Source: Aptenodytes patagonicus
Lineage: Eukaryota; Chordata; Aves; Sphenisciformes; Spheniscidae
Assembly (NCBI RefSeq): GCF_965638725.1
Contig: NC_134952.1
Location: 67,671,424 to 67,735,423 of the forward strand
DNA length: 64,000 nt
Direction: 5' to 3'
Within the stretch, counting starts at the first letter, position 1. Every line of letters starts with the position of its first letter. The position numbers were made by a program, and so were the translations under genes. Positions 1-11,435 of the stretch are shown here, in pieces. The notes under the pieces are model-generated. The model did not search any database. It worked only from the letters and a program-made list of their open reading frames with translations, and was not told the origin of the DNA.

Positions 1-2254
1 TCCCAAATGTTTAAAAAGTCACAGAATCCATGATTACTGTAACAAACCCTAAGTACTGCTAATCATAGCGGTAATGAGGTTTTAATATTAAAATCTCTCT
101 GGCAGATAGGTTGGGGAGGAAGGGGTATGTTACCTGTGTGTGCTGAGATGGTGCATTGTGTTACACGCTCCCAAGATTCTCACTTGTTTTTTGTTTCACA
201 AATTAAAGATGCGTGCCAGCTTTTCTCTGCCTCTTTACAGAGAAATTTGATGTCTTTTTCGAAAAGACATTTTAATTGGATGGAAATTACTGGGCGCACT
301 ATAGGGGACAAATAGTTCAAACCTGTGGCCTGTATCATGCAGGCTTTTTGGGTCCACATTGAACAACCCGTGGATAGCCGGAGAGGGAGCCTGCTTCCTA
401 GTCCAACAGTGGCTTCAGTTGAACTGCAACTCGGTAACGAAGGAGGAAAAACAGTACTCGCAGCACTTGCTGTGCTCTTAGCCCTTATGCCTCCTAGGTG
501 GGAAACTTACTCCTGGTCTGTATGTCTTGCTGTGTTTTCAGTGTGAGGTCGCATGCCCTGTGTTAAGCCAAATGAACAGCTCAGTGCTGTGCCATGCCCC
601 ACGGAGAAAAGTACTCCTTTCTGACTAGAGATGCAAACTACTGTGCTGGGAAGTGGTACGCTGATGTTGAGTCGAGCAGCCTTTTCAGCATTACAAAGCC
701 TCACTGGGCAAATAAACATCAGTCGAGCTGCCTACGAATCAGGGTTGACTGGGCATTTCTGTACCACGTGGGCTCTGGACTCGTAGGCTAGCAGCCTAGA
801 GCTTCCTTGATAGAGCCTCCAAGACTCATGTAGGCTGATGGCACATGGTCATGAAACAGACCTGCTGAGAAAGGGGAGGGTTGCACACCGGCTGGTGGTT
901 GCTGACTGGATCACACTCATCCTGGAGAAAACAGTCCAGGAGAAAGACACGCTGACGCCATCACGCCTTCAGATGAAGGTTTCCATACGGGTGGACCAGG
1001 CTAGGTCTTCATTTTGAGATTAAAAAGATTTCCTGGCCTGAAGAAATGCGGCATTTCACTCCATACAGATGTGCTGAGATGGACTGTTAGGGGTCATTAA
1101 TACACACCTACCAGCCATTTTTATTTTAAGAATATCAAGTAGTACTGGTACCTACCACCTGTGGTTATTTTCTATCTTTTTTTATGGAATAGGTTGAAAA
1201 AGGTTTCCTTCTCTGGACTACAGGCCCAAAGCCATCCTCACAGGTGCGAGGAGGCTGGAATACCGTGCCAACCCCTGGAGATGTAGGTTTGACCCAGAAG
1301 CATAGAACCCTGTATCGCACCCAGTACTAGCAAGTACTGGTCTAAAGACAGGTGAGTGCAAGATGCTGTGTCACCTGGGAAGAAGCTACTTGAAGGTCAG
1401 CTGCTGCATGGTGACCTCTGTGTGCAGGCTTTCTGGTCTGTGGGAGGCACGTGCAGGGTCCGCATCCCAACACAGCTGGCTCACGAAGAGAAGAGAAAGC
1501 TGTGGTAAGCCCCAAAAGTTGCTTGGATGGCACACCTTGCGCTGCCTGCTTTATGGAAGAAAGGTGGAGAACAAAACTCCACAGTGAGTAAAGTAACAGG
1601 ACAGAAACAACACTGCAGTGCTCCTGCAGCATTCTGGTGTGCTTCTGTAGCAAGCAGCAGTTTATAAAGCACTTGATACTCTAGTAGAAACAGGAATTTT
1701 TCAACGCCTTAGATGGGAAAGGGACTAAGACCATAATAGTAAGTTGATTTAAATATCTCAGGGTAATTACCATGTAAGAACTGCCTTTAGCGCTGTAACA
1801 CTTGTCTGCCTTGCTTAGGTATTCTGAAGGAAAAAAGAAATAGCTGAGACGCTGCTTTTCTGCAGTGCTTCCCTAGTATGCCAGAGCAAGCTTTCTCAGT
1901 AACTTGTTAATGTAGGACGAAAAGCAGCATCTTTCTTTCTGAGAGACCAGGCTGTATTTATTTCCCTTAATGCTATCCCTTAGTACTTGAGCTATGTGGC
2001 CACTGTGAAACCTGTAAGTTCATTCCTTTCGCCTCCTATCTTGGCCTTGGGGTCCTGGAGGTATTTCCTGCCCCGAGGAGGTGATGAAATAGCGTCAATT
2101 GACATTTAATGTTCTGCGGTGGGGTGCCGGAACGAGCTGTGTGTGTCAGTTCTCATCATTCACGCACTTCTCCAGGTCAGGTTAGTGCAGGACTACGTAG
2201 GGGCTGTTGCAGTTTAAATTGTTGCCGTTAACGACCAGTTTCTGCTACTCTCCT
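1..2254. other. Intergenic DNA, no gene recognised
   Basis: Mixed-composition, non-coding-looking sequence. Short open frames of about 60-100 codons occur on both strands, but none matches a protein family I recognise or has paired splice signals. By human synteny the gene expected on this side of LRBA is RPS3A, transcribed away from LRBA, but no RPS3A exon is visible here. Confidence 0.5.
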
Positions 2255-2612
2255 CCTCACAGGGAGCAGCGGTGGGAACGGGTAAGGTCAGCAGCGCAAC
2301 AGGGAGAAGTCCCGCTCTGGCAGCCGTCAGTAATGGCCGGGCCCCGACGATCCCTGGCCCAGCGGCGCCGGGGCTGCGGCTGCACCGAGGGAGGTGAGCG
2401 CGGCCGGGCGGCCCCTGCACCGCGAGCGTCCTGCGGGCGGGGTCCGGGGCCGGGATGACCGGCGGGGGCGGGTGGGTGGTGGTCTGGGTCCGTTAGCGGG
2501 GCCACGCGATCGACCGGGGAAAGGCCCGAGGAGGGTGAGGGGGCCGTGGCGGAGGCTCGGGGCGGGAACGGTGTCCCAGCAGGGTCGGGAAGCAGGGAAG
2601 GCCGCGTCCCGC

Positions 2613-2732
2613 GGCATGCCGGGAGCCGTAGTCCTGAGGCGCGGAGCTCCGGGCGGCCATGCTGGCTGCCGGGGCATGCCGGGAGTAGTAGTTTTCCGGC
2701 ACTTGGCTGCCGGGCGGCCGTGTTGGTCTCGG
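2613..2732. repeat. Two tandem 60-bp copies with ZNF143/THAP11-like motif
   Basis: Copy 1 is 2613-2672 and copy 2 is 2673-2732. Both start with GGCATGCCGGGAG and share GGGCGGCC near their 3' part, at an exact 60-bp period. Read on the minus strand, each starts with ACTAC, then a short variable gap, then CTCCCGGCATGCC, close to the SBS element bound by ZNF143 and THAP11. The middle of the unit has diverged more than the motif. Confidence 0.75.
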
Positions 2733-2860
2733 GCGCCTGCGGCGAGGCGTAATCGTTGCTACCGCCGCGGCCCCCGGTGTAGTTTTGTTGCCGGTTTCGT
2801 GTGGTTTTTCGTGGTTTTTTTCCGTGTGTGCCCGAAAGGCACCGCGGCCGCGCCCCGAGG

Positions 2861-2870
2861 GCGCATGCGC
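2861..2870. promoter_or_regulatory. NRF1 palindrome, site 1
   Basis: A perfect GCGCATGCGC, the core of the NRF1 consensus, in the first unit of the GC-rich array. Confidence 0.6.
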
Positions 2871-2934
2871 AGTGGCGCGCACCGTCCCGCGCTGCCGCCT
2901 GGCCACCGAAACGCGGTACTGTGCGTCTGGTGCC

Positions 2935-2944
2935 GCGCATGCGC
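2935..2944. promoter_or_regulatory. NRF1 palindrome, site 2
   Basis: A second perfect GCGCATGCGC, 74 bp after the first, at the same place in the next array unit. Confidence 0.6.
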
Positions 2945-3012
2945 GGTGCCGCGCTCCCGTCGCTCGCTGCTGCCGTCTGGCGACCGAAATGCGGTATTGC
3001 AGGCGGGGCGCT

Positions 3013-3022
3013 GCGCATGCGC
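3013..3022. promoter_or_regulatory. NRF1 palindrome, site 3
   Basis: A third perfect GCGCATGCGC, 78 bp after the second. The three sites lie near whole turns of the DNA helix. Confidence 0.6.
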
Positions 3023-3426
3023 GGAGGCGCCGCCGCGCTCCCCGTTGCCGCCCGCCAGTACCGGCAATGCGGTACTACGGTGCCTGCGAGGTGACGCCGC
3101 CGCCCTCGTTGCCGCCTCCCGCTAAGGAAGCGCCGGCGCCGCCCCACGTGCGCGGTGCCGCCGGCTGCTCGCTGCCGGCGCGCGGCGTGCGGAGCGCGGA
3201 ACGGCAGCGCCTGTGCCGCCCCCGAGCAAGCGCCGCCCGCCGGGTGCTCGCTGCTGCCGCCGCCGCCTGGTGGCCGAAGCGCGGCACTGCAGCGCCGGCC
3301 CCGCACAGGGGCGCAGCCGCGCCGCCGCCCTCGCTGCCGCCGCCTAGTGGCGGAAATGCGGCACTGCGGCAGTGAATTTCTCGTCCTGTGTCTCTTCTGC
3401 AGCTCCCTGCCCGTACGTTTTAATTC

Positions 3427-4335
3427 ACAGAATCATAGGATCGTTTAGGTTGAAAAGACCTTTAAGATCGCCAAGTCCATCACCAAACCATGTCCCCAAG
3501 CGCCACGTCTACACGTCTTCTAAGGAGCTCCAGGGATGGTGACTCAACCACTTCCCTGGGCAGCCTGTTCCAGTGCATGATAACCCTTTCGGTGAAGAAA
3601 TTTTTCCTAATATCCAATCTAAACCTCCCCTGGTGCAACTTGAGGCCATTTCCTCTCGTCCTATCACTAGTTACTTGGGAGAAGAGACCGACACCCACCT
3701 CGCTACAACCTCCTTTCAGGGAGTTGTAGAGAGCGATGAGGTCTCCCCTCAGCCTCCTTTTCTCCAGGCTAAACAACCCCAGTTCCCTCAGCTGCTCCTC
3801 ATAAGACTTGTTCTCCAGACCCCTCACGAGCCTCGTTGCCCTTCTCTGGACACGCTCCAGCACCTCGACGTCCTTCTTGTAGTGAGGGGCCCAAAACTGA
3901 ACACAGTATTCGAGGTGCGGCCTCACCAGTGCCGAGTACAGGGGCACGATCACTTCCCTACTCCTGCTGGCCACACTATTTCTGATACAGGCCAGGATGC
4001 CATTGGCCTTCTTGGCCGCCTGGGCACACTGCCGACTCATGTTCAGCTGGCTGTTGACCACCACCCTAGGTCCTTTTCCACCAGGCAGCTTTCCAGCCAC
4101 TCTTCCCCAAGCCTGTAGCGCTGCATGGGGTTGTTGTGGCCGAAGTGCAGGACCCGGCACTTGGCCTTGTTGAATCTCATACAGTTGGCCTGGGCCCATC
4201 GATCCAGCCTGTCCAGGTCCCTCTGCAGAGCCTTCCTACCCTCGAGCAGATCAACACTCCCGCCCAACTTGGTGTCGTCTGCAAACTTACCGAGGGTGCA
4301 CTCGATCCCCTCGTTCAGATCATTGATGAATTCCT
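3427..4335 (-). mobile_element. CR1 non-LTR retrotransposon, 5'-truncated
   Basis: The left edge carries the CR1 3' terminus in reverse (AGAATCATAGGATCG, then the TTTAGGTTGAAAAGACC block). The sequence then runs through the CR1 3' UTR and the end of ORF2. The element is on the minus strand and lost its 5' part, the normal fate of avian CR1 insertions. Reverse-transcriptase remnants are still open in two frames, so the copy is only moderately old. It lies directly beside the orphan CpG island. Confidence 0.9.
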
Positions 4336-4342
4336 CCTGCAA
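3480..4342 (-). pseudogene. CR1 ORF2 remnant (end of reverse transcriptase)
   Basis: Minus-strand frames give the C-terminal part of CR1 ORF2. One frame (4043-4342) contains the catalytic FADD box (about 4274-4285). A second frame (3480-4199) continues with the conserved C-terminal region, including [14 protein letters not shown] and [16 protein letters not shown]. The change of frame near 4050-4090 shows a small indel. The endonuclease and most of the reverse transcriptase are missing, so the copy is dead. Confidence 0.85.
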
Positions 4343-4584
4343 TGTCTTGTCACATGTCGCTTTTAAAATTTTCTTTCAACGTCTCGCTCTATGTGGTTCA
4401 ATGTCCCTATTTTTTAATTCTTGCCTATGTTTCTTGTGCCCTCTCCCTTTTTAAATTCTCTTTCTGTGTTTCTGTATTGGGTTTATGTGTGTAGGTTTTG
4501 GTAGCGGCGGTGCTGCAGGGGTGGCTTCTGTGAGAAGACAGTTCCAGCCGGCTGCAAGAGGGACCTGCCATTGGCCAAAGCTGA

Positions 4585-4645
4585 GCCACAGTTCTCCAGG
4601 TGTGGCCTCACCAGTGCTGAGTGGAGGGGAAGGATCATTAGACTT
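4585..4645 (-). mobile_element. Short CR1 fragment
   Basis: The stretch around GTGTGGCCTCACCAGTGCTG matches the CR1 ORF2 segment also present near 3910-3940 in the neighbouring copy, in the same orientation. It is short and diverged, and has no CR1 3' end of its own. Confidence 0.55.
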
Positions 4646-5588
4646 TGCTACGACCCCAAGCAAGGTGGCTTCACCAGAGGCTGTAAGAAGCAGAGGTATT
4701 CCTGTCCACTGGCCCATCAGACTGGCCCGTGAGGGAGATGCCAGGCAACTGGCAGGAAACAGCAGTAGAGGAGGTGAGCTGTGCAGCATGGTTTTTATAT
4801 CCACCTTGTAAAATGAAATAATTTCCTATGGCCATAACTGGTTATGAAAAACATGTCCATCTGTACTAGAACTGGGTTCGAAAGATATGTGGAAAGAAGT
4901 TCTCACTTTAATTTTGAAGGTCTAACATCTCTATTTGTAGCGGGAAGGCTTTGTGGGAAAAGGGCGTATTTGCCGCCTTATAAGGGGTTGCAACCCCCAG
5001 CTAGGAATAAATGTGTTTTCATAATTCAGAAGCCAGGACGTTTTATGTAGCTCCCTGTAAATCTTTGGAAACGTAGAGGAAGCAACATCTCTGGTCTTCT
5101 CTAGCTTTCTCCATTTCCCATGAAACTGCTTAACCATTTTGAGATTTTTGTCTCTACCACCCAACACTACTGGCCTTTGCAATCCATTTCCTCAACATGA
5201 AGGGGCAGTAGTACCCTTTTCTACTAATTGTTACATAAGGACAAGGTGAGTATCAGAAACTTGCCTGTTCTCAGCTTCCCTAAATCAAATCGGTCCCAAG
5301 GATCTTCCTACAGGTTAGAAGAAAGGAGAAGTCACTATCCTTATCACACAGCGCAGACGAAGTGAAGGGTACCTTTAAAGTCAAGGAGAACTAACAGCGT
5401 ACAGCTCAGTCAACACTTCAGGGTATGACTGTTTGTTTTTCAAAAAAAAAGGGGCATGAGAGTCTTGTTCAGTCTTGTCCTTTCAGGTTTCCAGTCTAAA
5501 CAAAATGGATTTCATTTAAATGACCATCTTTTTAATAACACTTTCTTCTTGCTACATATGTCAAAGATTTTTTTTAAAGTGTTCCTAA

Positions 5589-5672
5589 GAAATTTAACCT
5601 TGCGGTACCTTTTTTTTTTTTTAACCACCAGTGAAAACTAGCAGTTCCTACCAAAACAGACTCTTACAGAAA
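5589..5672. repeat. 84-bp direct repeat, copy 1
   Basis: Nearly identical to 6099-6180. The copies begin with GAAATTTAACCTTGCGGTACC, then a T-run (13 versus 11), then AACCACCAGTGAAAACTAGC. Outside the T-run I see one substitution (CTTACAG versus CTTATAG). The flanks do not match. Confidence 0.9.
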
Positions 5673-6098
5673 TCTGCAATTTTTTTATACACAGACCATA
5701 CAAACTATTATCAAGTAATCAACAGAAACCATGCTTTATTTAACATATACTTTTTAACCCACCAGAATAAAACCAAGAAACTTTCTCCAAAAACCTGACT
5801 TGTAGTGTTGGGCCTTTCTTTCTTTCTTTGGAAGATCTATGCAGTCAACTTACTGAAACATGGTTAAATTCTGGACATAATTATTTTTAAGAATCCAAGC
5901 AAGACTACTGATTTATTTTAATAAAAGGAAAACTCAAGAGACTTTGCTAGCTTTTGTTGCTTTCTGTAGCTGAGATTTTTTTTTCTATCTAATATTTATG
6001 AGTATACTGCACAACAAAATAAGTATTCTTGTATAACTTATTTATGTACTCATGTTTGAGGAAGGAATTATCAGCATTTTACTTAGTATCTAAATCAG

Positions 6099-6180
6099 GA
6101 AATTTAACCTTGCGGTACCTTTTTTTTTTTAACCACCAGTGAAAACTAGCAGTTCCTACCAAAACAGACTCTTATAGAAA
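6099..6180. repeat. 84-bp direct repeat, copy 2
   Basis: Second copy of 5589-5672, offset by 510 bp in the same orientation. It is followed at once by a small tandem CATTCTTTCTA duplication. Confidence 0.9.
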
Positions 6181-7382
6181 CATTCTTTCTACATTCTTTC
6201 TAGATGTAAAAAAGCAATTTTCCCTTTTATTTCAGGTGTCATAAGGCATACATAATACACACTATCCCCAAATTTCCCTTTGCTTCTACTTTACAAGCAA
6301 AGTAAAACACAAGCTCTTCATTTTAAATTCCTCTCTCCCCTTCTCAGATAACTCCTACAACTGTTTTTGCACTTCCAGTTTAGCAAATATTATAGACAAG
6401 GTAAATCTACAGAAATAATTTGCGTAGCAAAAAACCGAAACCAACTCTATCTCTGCACAGCACACTAGAGCCTGACGGTCTGCTTCCATGGCAAATTCAC
6501 TGAAGTTAACTTCATACATAAAAGCCTCTAATTTAGGAAAAATATTTAGGTTTGTTCTGTATAATTCTTTACTTTTGTCTACAATAAGCAGATATGAAGG
6601 AATAGATTAATCAAACCTAAATTTCATTTGGCGTAACATTAGTCAACAGTTCAGGTGTAATTTAGGCAGAAAAAATCAGGGTCTGAGTGCTTTGCCAGGC
6701 AGTGTTCATTCTTGGCAAGTATATGCTTTTTCATAGCACTGCTATAGCCTGTTCAATGTCCTGCTTTTGACTTTGCTTCAAATTTACATCATTTAGCTAG
6801 CTCTAAGTATTTACACCACAGTGTAAGTCAGTCTAGATGCAGGCAGCCTTATGCCTCATTGACAATAGTTTCCTTAGAACCCTGGCTCACATGAGAACCT
6901 CCGTGTTGTTCCTATTTCCTCGTACGAATACAGCTTTCTTCCTTTCTGGGTCCTCCTTAATTAAAAATACTTTGAATAGTTTGAATCCCACTGTAGCAAA
7001 ACATTATGGCAGAACACATAAATTACGAAGAAAAAACTACTGCTAGCGTGGATCACTTCCCAGCACTCATAATAACAGGGTAGCACACTGCATTTCCAGC
7101 CCCTCTCACCTCCTGCCTTACTCGCCGTAGTCACAGCCTTTCGCTGCGCCTCTCCCCCTGCCCCAGCAGTGGGGAATGGGCCGGGGAGGGAGGTGCCGAT
7201 GGGCCCTATCTGCCCTCTCCCCAGAAAATCACCATTCGTTTCCTTCTGCTGCTGCTGCTTTGGGGGGTGGATTGGAGAGATTCTGCACGGGCAGAGCCAA
7301 GATACCGAGTACTATGGTTGGAGGTTTTTAAAGAGCAGAAAGCTGTTTAAAAAAATCGTGGTCTCTCTCTATAAGTACAATT

Positions 7383-7417
7383 AAATCTGGTCTCTGTAGG
7401 GAACAGAGACCAGATTT
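7383..7417. repeat. Perfect 15-bp inverted repeat (hairpin)
   Basis: AAATCTGGTCTCTGT at 7383-7397 is followed by a 5-nt loop AGGGA and its exact reverse complement at 7403-7417. It is not a typical rho-independent terminator in this eukaryotic setting. I know no RNA family it belongs to. Confidence 0.9.
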
Positions 7418-10070
7418 TACGTGCTGCCTCTTAATTTTTTACTTCCACAAATTAAACAGGGTGGGGGGACAGATAGTGCCTGCGCTCTATAATCTTCTGC
7501 CCTTTTAGATTACACTTCAGTAGATTATTCAGATTTACCTCTTTTAGGACATTTCTGTGTAAAGTATTTGCATTGCAAAAAAAAGTATTCTCTCTTCTTT
7601 TTTTTTTTTTTTTTCCTAAGCAAATAATTGATTATCAAGATTTTATTTAGCTGTGTGTTTCTCAATTCTCTGATTATTTTTTTTTCCTGGTGTTTTATAG
7701 AGCAGTCTGAAATTTATCCATAAAACTGGTAATTTTCTGATTGTAGTGAGTTTTCCTGAAACGGGGATATCATGCATCTTTTTATACAAACTTGTTTTAT
7801 CTCATTATTATGCTTTTCTTAAAGTTCTGGTTCTTCTATAAAAGATTCTTTTGTAAAAGTGCCCTAGTGAGGTGACTGAGTATTTTATCAGTTGTTTCCT
7901 ACCAAATTTGCCCATTGTGCAGGTTAAAGTCTCTCTCCCTCTACTGCCAACTCAAAAATAGTTAATCATGCAATTTAGCCCGATGATAATTTATTCCAGC
8001 TAATGATGCATGAGATGTAAAAAGCCCAAAGGAGGAGTTTGGGGGACTGGAAATTAGGAGGGGAAAAATTCCCAAACCAAACATTCCCACCTTTTTTCTT
8101 TGCAAACTCAGCATATCTTACGCTGAAATTACCGAGACACCATGGAGCCCTGCTTTTTTTACAATCTCTTGGTGGTGGAATCACACTTTAAATCATTCCG
8201 CAGAAGCATGACTTAGTTAACACTTCATTATGCAAGAAGATTTCCACTATGCTGTATTTGGCAGAAAAATCTGACTTTTCTCATGCATTTTATCCATCAC
8301 CCATTTCAAATTAAGAAAATGTGACTTTAAAAGTTTTTCTCTAAAATGCCTATGGCTGAATGTCTCTATCCAATCATCAGTTGTACTAGGTGGATATGTT
8401 AAAAATATGAAAAATCAGATACCACAGTTAAATAAAGATATTTCTGTGATTTTTTTCCCCCCCTCAAGGAATAAATATTTCAGTGTAAAGCATTATTTGA
8501 AGAGTAACATGTTTCATCTCAAGGATCATGAATAGCTTACAGTATAATTTTACAATGTGGCTAGTTAAATGAATTTAGTAAGTGGAGAACATGGTTATTT
8601 GCTCACATAAGGGTTTCCAAATTGTGATCTTCAGACTACCAGCTGTCTGAAGTGTCATAGTAACTGGCGCATACATGGTCCCAGGGCCAAATCATCCCTT
8701 TCACAACTTGTATTAAGGTGATGGGAGCCTCCAAAATATTTGAGGGTACCAAATGGTGTAGGAAATCTGGCAGTCATAATCTTAGTGGAAAATTCTTTTT
8801 CAAAAAGCAGAAAATAGACTTATCACTAGAATAATACTATATCCAGTCCCCAACAAGAGTCACACTTGTAATACTGGGATTCAAGCCACTTAAAACGTGG
8901 ATACTTATGGTTATTTTCTACAGCTGAATCCCAAACTCTTTATGCAATTTTTGCTCCTTTCTTTAAGCAAGACTCCAATTTGCAATATTTATAAACTCAA
9001 ACAGTGAGGTTATATGCAACTAAATCATAACACCTATTTTAATTTTGTATCCTTTTAAGGTACAAACTTAAGTTGAAAAAGAGAGATTCTTCTGAAATGG
9101 ATAAATATCCTTGCCATTCTACTGGAAGTGTACTCAAAAAGAAAAGAGGGGGAAAAAAACCCACCCATGGCATTGTCACCAAAACCAGTCCACCTGCACT
9201 CCCAGAACATGTAAACCTTTATTTCTGCACCTAGCCCTTCTTTTTTGGATCTCTTTCAGCTAAATATGGTGTTCTAAGGATACCTCAGTGCATTTCAATA
9301 GGCATGGGCTTATGTGGAAAGACTTCTCAACCCTGGGCTCAGGTCTGTAATAATGTGATATCCTGACAAAGAAATTACAGAAATATTTTACAGAAAGTAC
9401 CATTAAGAAGTCATCTAGTCCACTTTCCTTACTATAAATATTTTTAGACCCATTTATAGAAGTTGCTGAATAAAGAGTGCAGTGAATGTTGTAGAAAATC
9501 CCTGCTACTCTCACATTGTGTATTTTCCATTATGCTAACACACAGGGTTTTTTTTTTTTCCCCTGATGTGACTGGGTATCAGAAAATATTTGTAAATCTC
9601 TTTTTTTATAACTACCAGTGTTCAAAATAAGGCAATTTTTAACAATATCCTGAAGTACCTCTCATTTCAAAAAATCACATTATAGTTTTATAAACTGCTT
9701 ATATACATAAAAAAGAAACAATTAAAAGGTAGCCCTTGGTCTGTATTTCTTTTGAAAAACAATTTTAGCCTACATTAAATCAGTCTGTTAATTGAATTCA
9801 TCTTTAAAATCCTCATGACAATGCAGATTCTGCTTTGAGAACTGACATCCCTTCCAAGAAAGAAACCCACATAGTGGTACATAAATTTCACACAATTTGA
9901 AAAGAAAGACTGCCAGAACTGAAAGAGCAAGGATTAAGTTTGAATTAGGTTCAATTCATATGTCGAAGTTAAAATTGTGAGTAGTGTTTCTGTAGATAGT
10001 AGAAACTCAGAGGGACAGTGCCCTGAGCAAACTGGCCTAGGTTGGCTTGTACAACTCTTGATTCTATGAA

Positions 10071-10260
10071 GAATATAGAGTCATTGAGTAATTTAGGTTG
10101 GAAAGGACCTTGTGAGGTCATCTGCTTCAGCTTCCTGCTCAAAGCACGTCTAGTTTCAAAGTTCAATCAAGTTGCTTAGGGTCTTATGTATTCAAGATTT
10201 TTAAAATTTTGAAGGCTGGGGACTCCACAGCCCCTCTGCGCAGCATGTAACAGTGTGTAA
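10071..10260 (-). mobile_element. Old CR1 3' fragment
   Basis: ATTTAGGTTGGAAAGGACC followed by the TTCCTGCTCAAAGCA block and GGGGACTCCACAGCCCCTCT matches the CR1 3' end in reverse orientation. It is more diverged than the copies at 3427 and 17712. The right boundary is uncertain and related sequence may reach about 10340. Confidence 0.65.
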
Positions 10261-11430
10261 CACCCAACTCCATTCCTGCATAGCCACAATACTTCTATTT
10301 CTGCTGCGCAGCCCGTCCCCACTTGGAGCCCCGTATACTTCCTTTTCGCATTTGAACTCGGTTAGGAGTTTCCTGTTCAGCCAGTCTGGCTGCCTGCTAT
10401 GTACATCCATTTTCCTGCAGTTCAGGATGGACTGTCCTTGTGCTTTCAGGAGGCTGGCCTCGAAGACTGACCAGCTCTCTGTGGCCCTTTGCCCTTCAGA
10501 GCACCCTCCCATGAGATCCTGTCTGCTAGCTGCCCGAACAAGCTGAAGTTCAGAGTTTTTAGTCTGCCACTGCTGCTTCTACTCTCTGCTACTGCTGCTA
10601 CTAGCTCCCTTTGCTTTTGAGAAAAAAAAATTTGTAAGGCAAGCGCCGGTAAAGTAGATCTCAAACTGTGCAAAACCACTCAATTTTTAAAATTACTGAC
10701 ATTGGATTAGAATTTTAGCTGCCGCATGGTATTACATCCAGTTGCCTTCAGACTGTAAAGGTGGCATAAGCTTACTCCTTGTTTTTCAGTGTCAGTTTTC
10801 TTCAAGAAGAGAAAGAGGTGATGAAACAGTTGCCACTTTATGTCTGTGACTATGCTACATGTGCTTATGAACTCGGAAAGTGGAAAAAGTGGCCAGCCAG
10901 GTTCAGAAAGAAATTCTCCATTTGTCTGTCTCTGTGCTTGAGACAAGGTTATGGGTATTTGTTTTTTGTCTGAGTATTTTTAGGCTGCCTTTCAATTTCT
11001 AATACCCTGAGATCTGCCAAGAGATGTGCTGGCCACTCCCTGAGTTGTAATACTCCCCAGCAGATTCATTACCAGCCTCCTCCACGGGATTTCAGTGAGA
11101 GTAGAGCAGATACATTTCCATCTTCCAAAAGTTGTCGTCCGCCTTCTATCATATGAGGTGTTATGACATAATTCCAACTGCTTGCTCTTTTTTAACCCTC
11201 TCTCCCTCCACATACGATATAGAATTGTCTTTCCTCCTCTCTTCACTGTGGGTTTGTGTGTTGCCTGTCTCTCCAGTTACCTCTAGAGAGGGAAGTTTCT
11301 AGAGGGAAGATTTCACATATAATGTAAAGAGATTTGGTTCTCAAACCAAGTCGTCAGTACTCCTCTAAAAATAAAGGTGCTTTCCATCACCGTTGAAGAG
11401 TCTTTACAAAAAATTCTCCATATGCGTAAA

Positions 11431-11435
11431 TCTAC
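11431..11435. repeat. Target-site duplication of LTR 1 (left)
   Basis: TCTAC immediately before the LTR, matching TCTAC at 12008-12012. Confidence 0.8.

Larger units (their letters stand above)
2861..3375. repeat. Degenerate GC-rich minisatellite, roughly 75-bp units
   Basis: About five to six decayed units. Each recognisable unit carries a GCGCATGCGC-like start, a GC-rich GCTGCCGCC stretch and a conserved end resembling CCGAAATGCGGTACTGC. The end motif recurs near 2905, 2982, 3062, 3274 and 3350. Units after 3090 have lost the NRF1 palindrome but keep the end motif. Unit boundaries are approximate because they were aligned by eye. Confidence 0.6.
2255..3385. promoter_or_regulatory. Orphan CpG island, probable TATA-less promoter
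   Basis: An abrupt rise to very high GC with dense CpG, flanked by ordinary AT-richer DNA. It contains a 60-bp tandem duplication with ZNF143/THAP11-like sites (2613-2732) and a degenerate array of roughly 75-bp units with three perfect NRF1 palindromes (2861-3375). These factors typically drive TATA-less housekeeping and two-way promoters. Splice-like signals on the plus strand lie at its left edge: an acceptor before 2263 and a donor after about 2390. Long frames here, including one of about 349 codons on the minus strand, are explained by the scarcity of stop codons in GC-rich DNA. The transcript is unknown. Confidence 0.6.
4650..10070. other. AT-rich non-coding stretch
   Basis: No gene or clear transposon recognised. 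It holds an 84-bp direct duplication (5589-5672 and 6099-6180), a perfect hairpin (7383-7417), T-rich homopolymers near 5611, 7600 and 9546, and a small GC-richer patch at about 7090-7230. Confidence 0.5.

Noticed and set aside
1-2254. Search for RPS3A, the expected neighbour on this side of LRBA
   Set aside because: No sequence encoding its conserved N-terminus or any other part was found. It probably lies beyond the left edge.
2257-3306. A 349-codon minus-strand open frame and several plus-strand frames of 100-240 codons in the first CpG island
   Set aside because: All frames on both strands are open because GC-rich repeats lack stop codons. The peptides are arginine/proline/alanine-rich and follow the minisatellite units.
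4485-4811. A 108-codon plus-strand frame next to the CR1
   Set aside because: It partly overlaps a CR1 fragment in reverse and has no family similarity.
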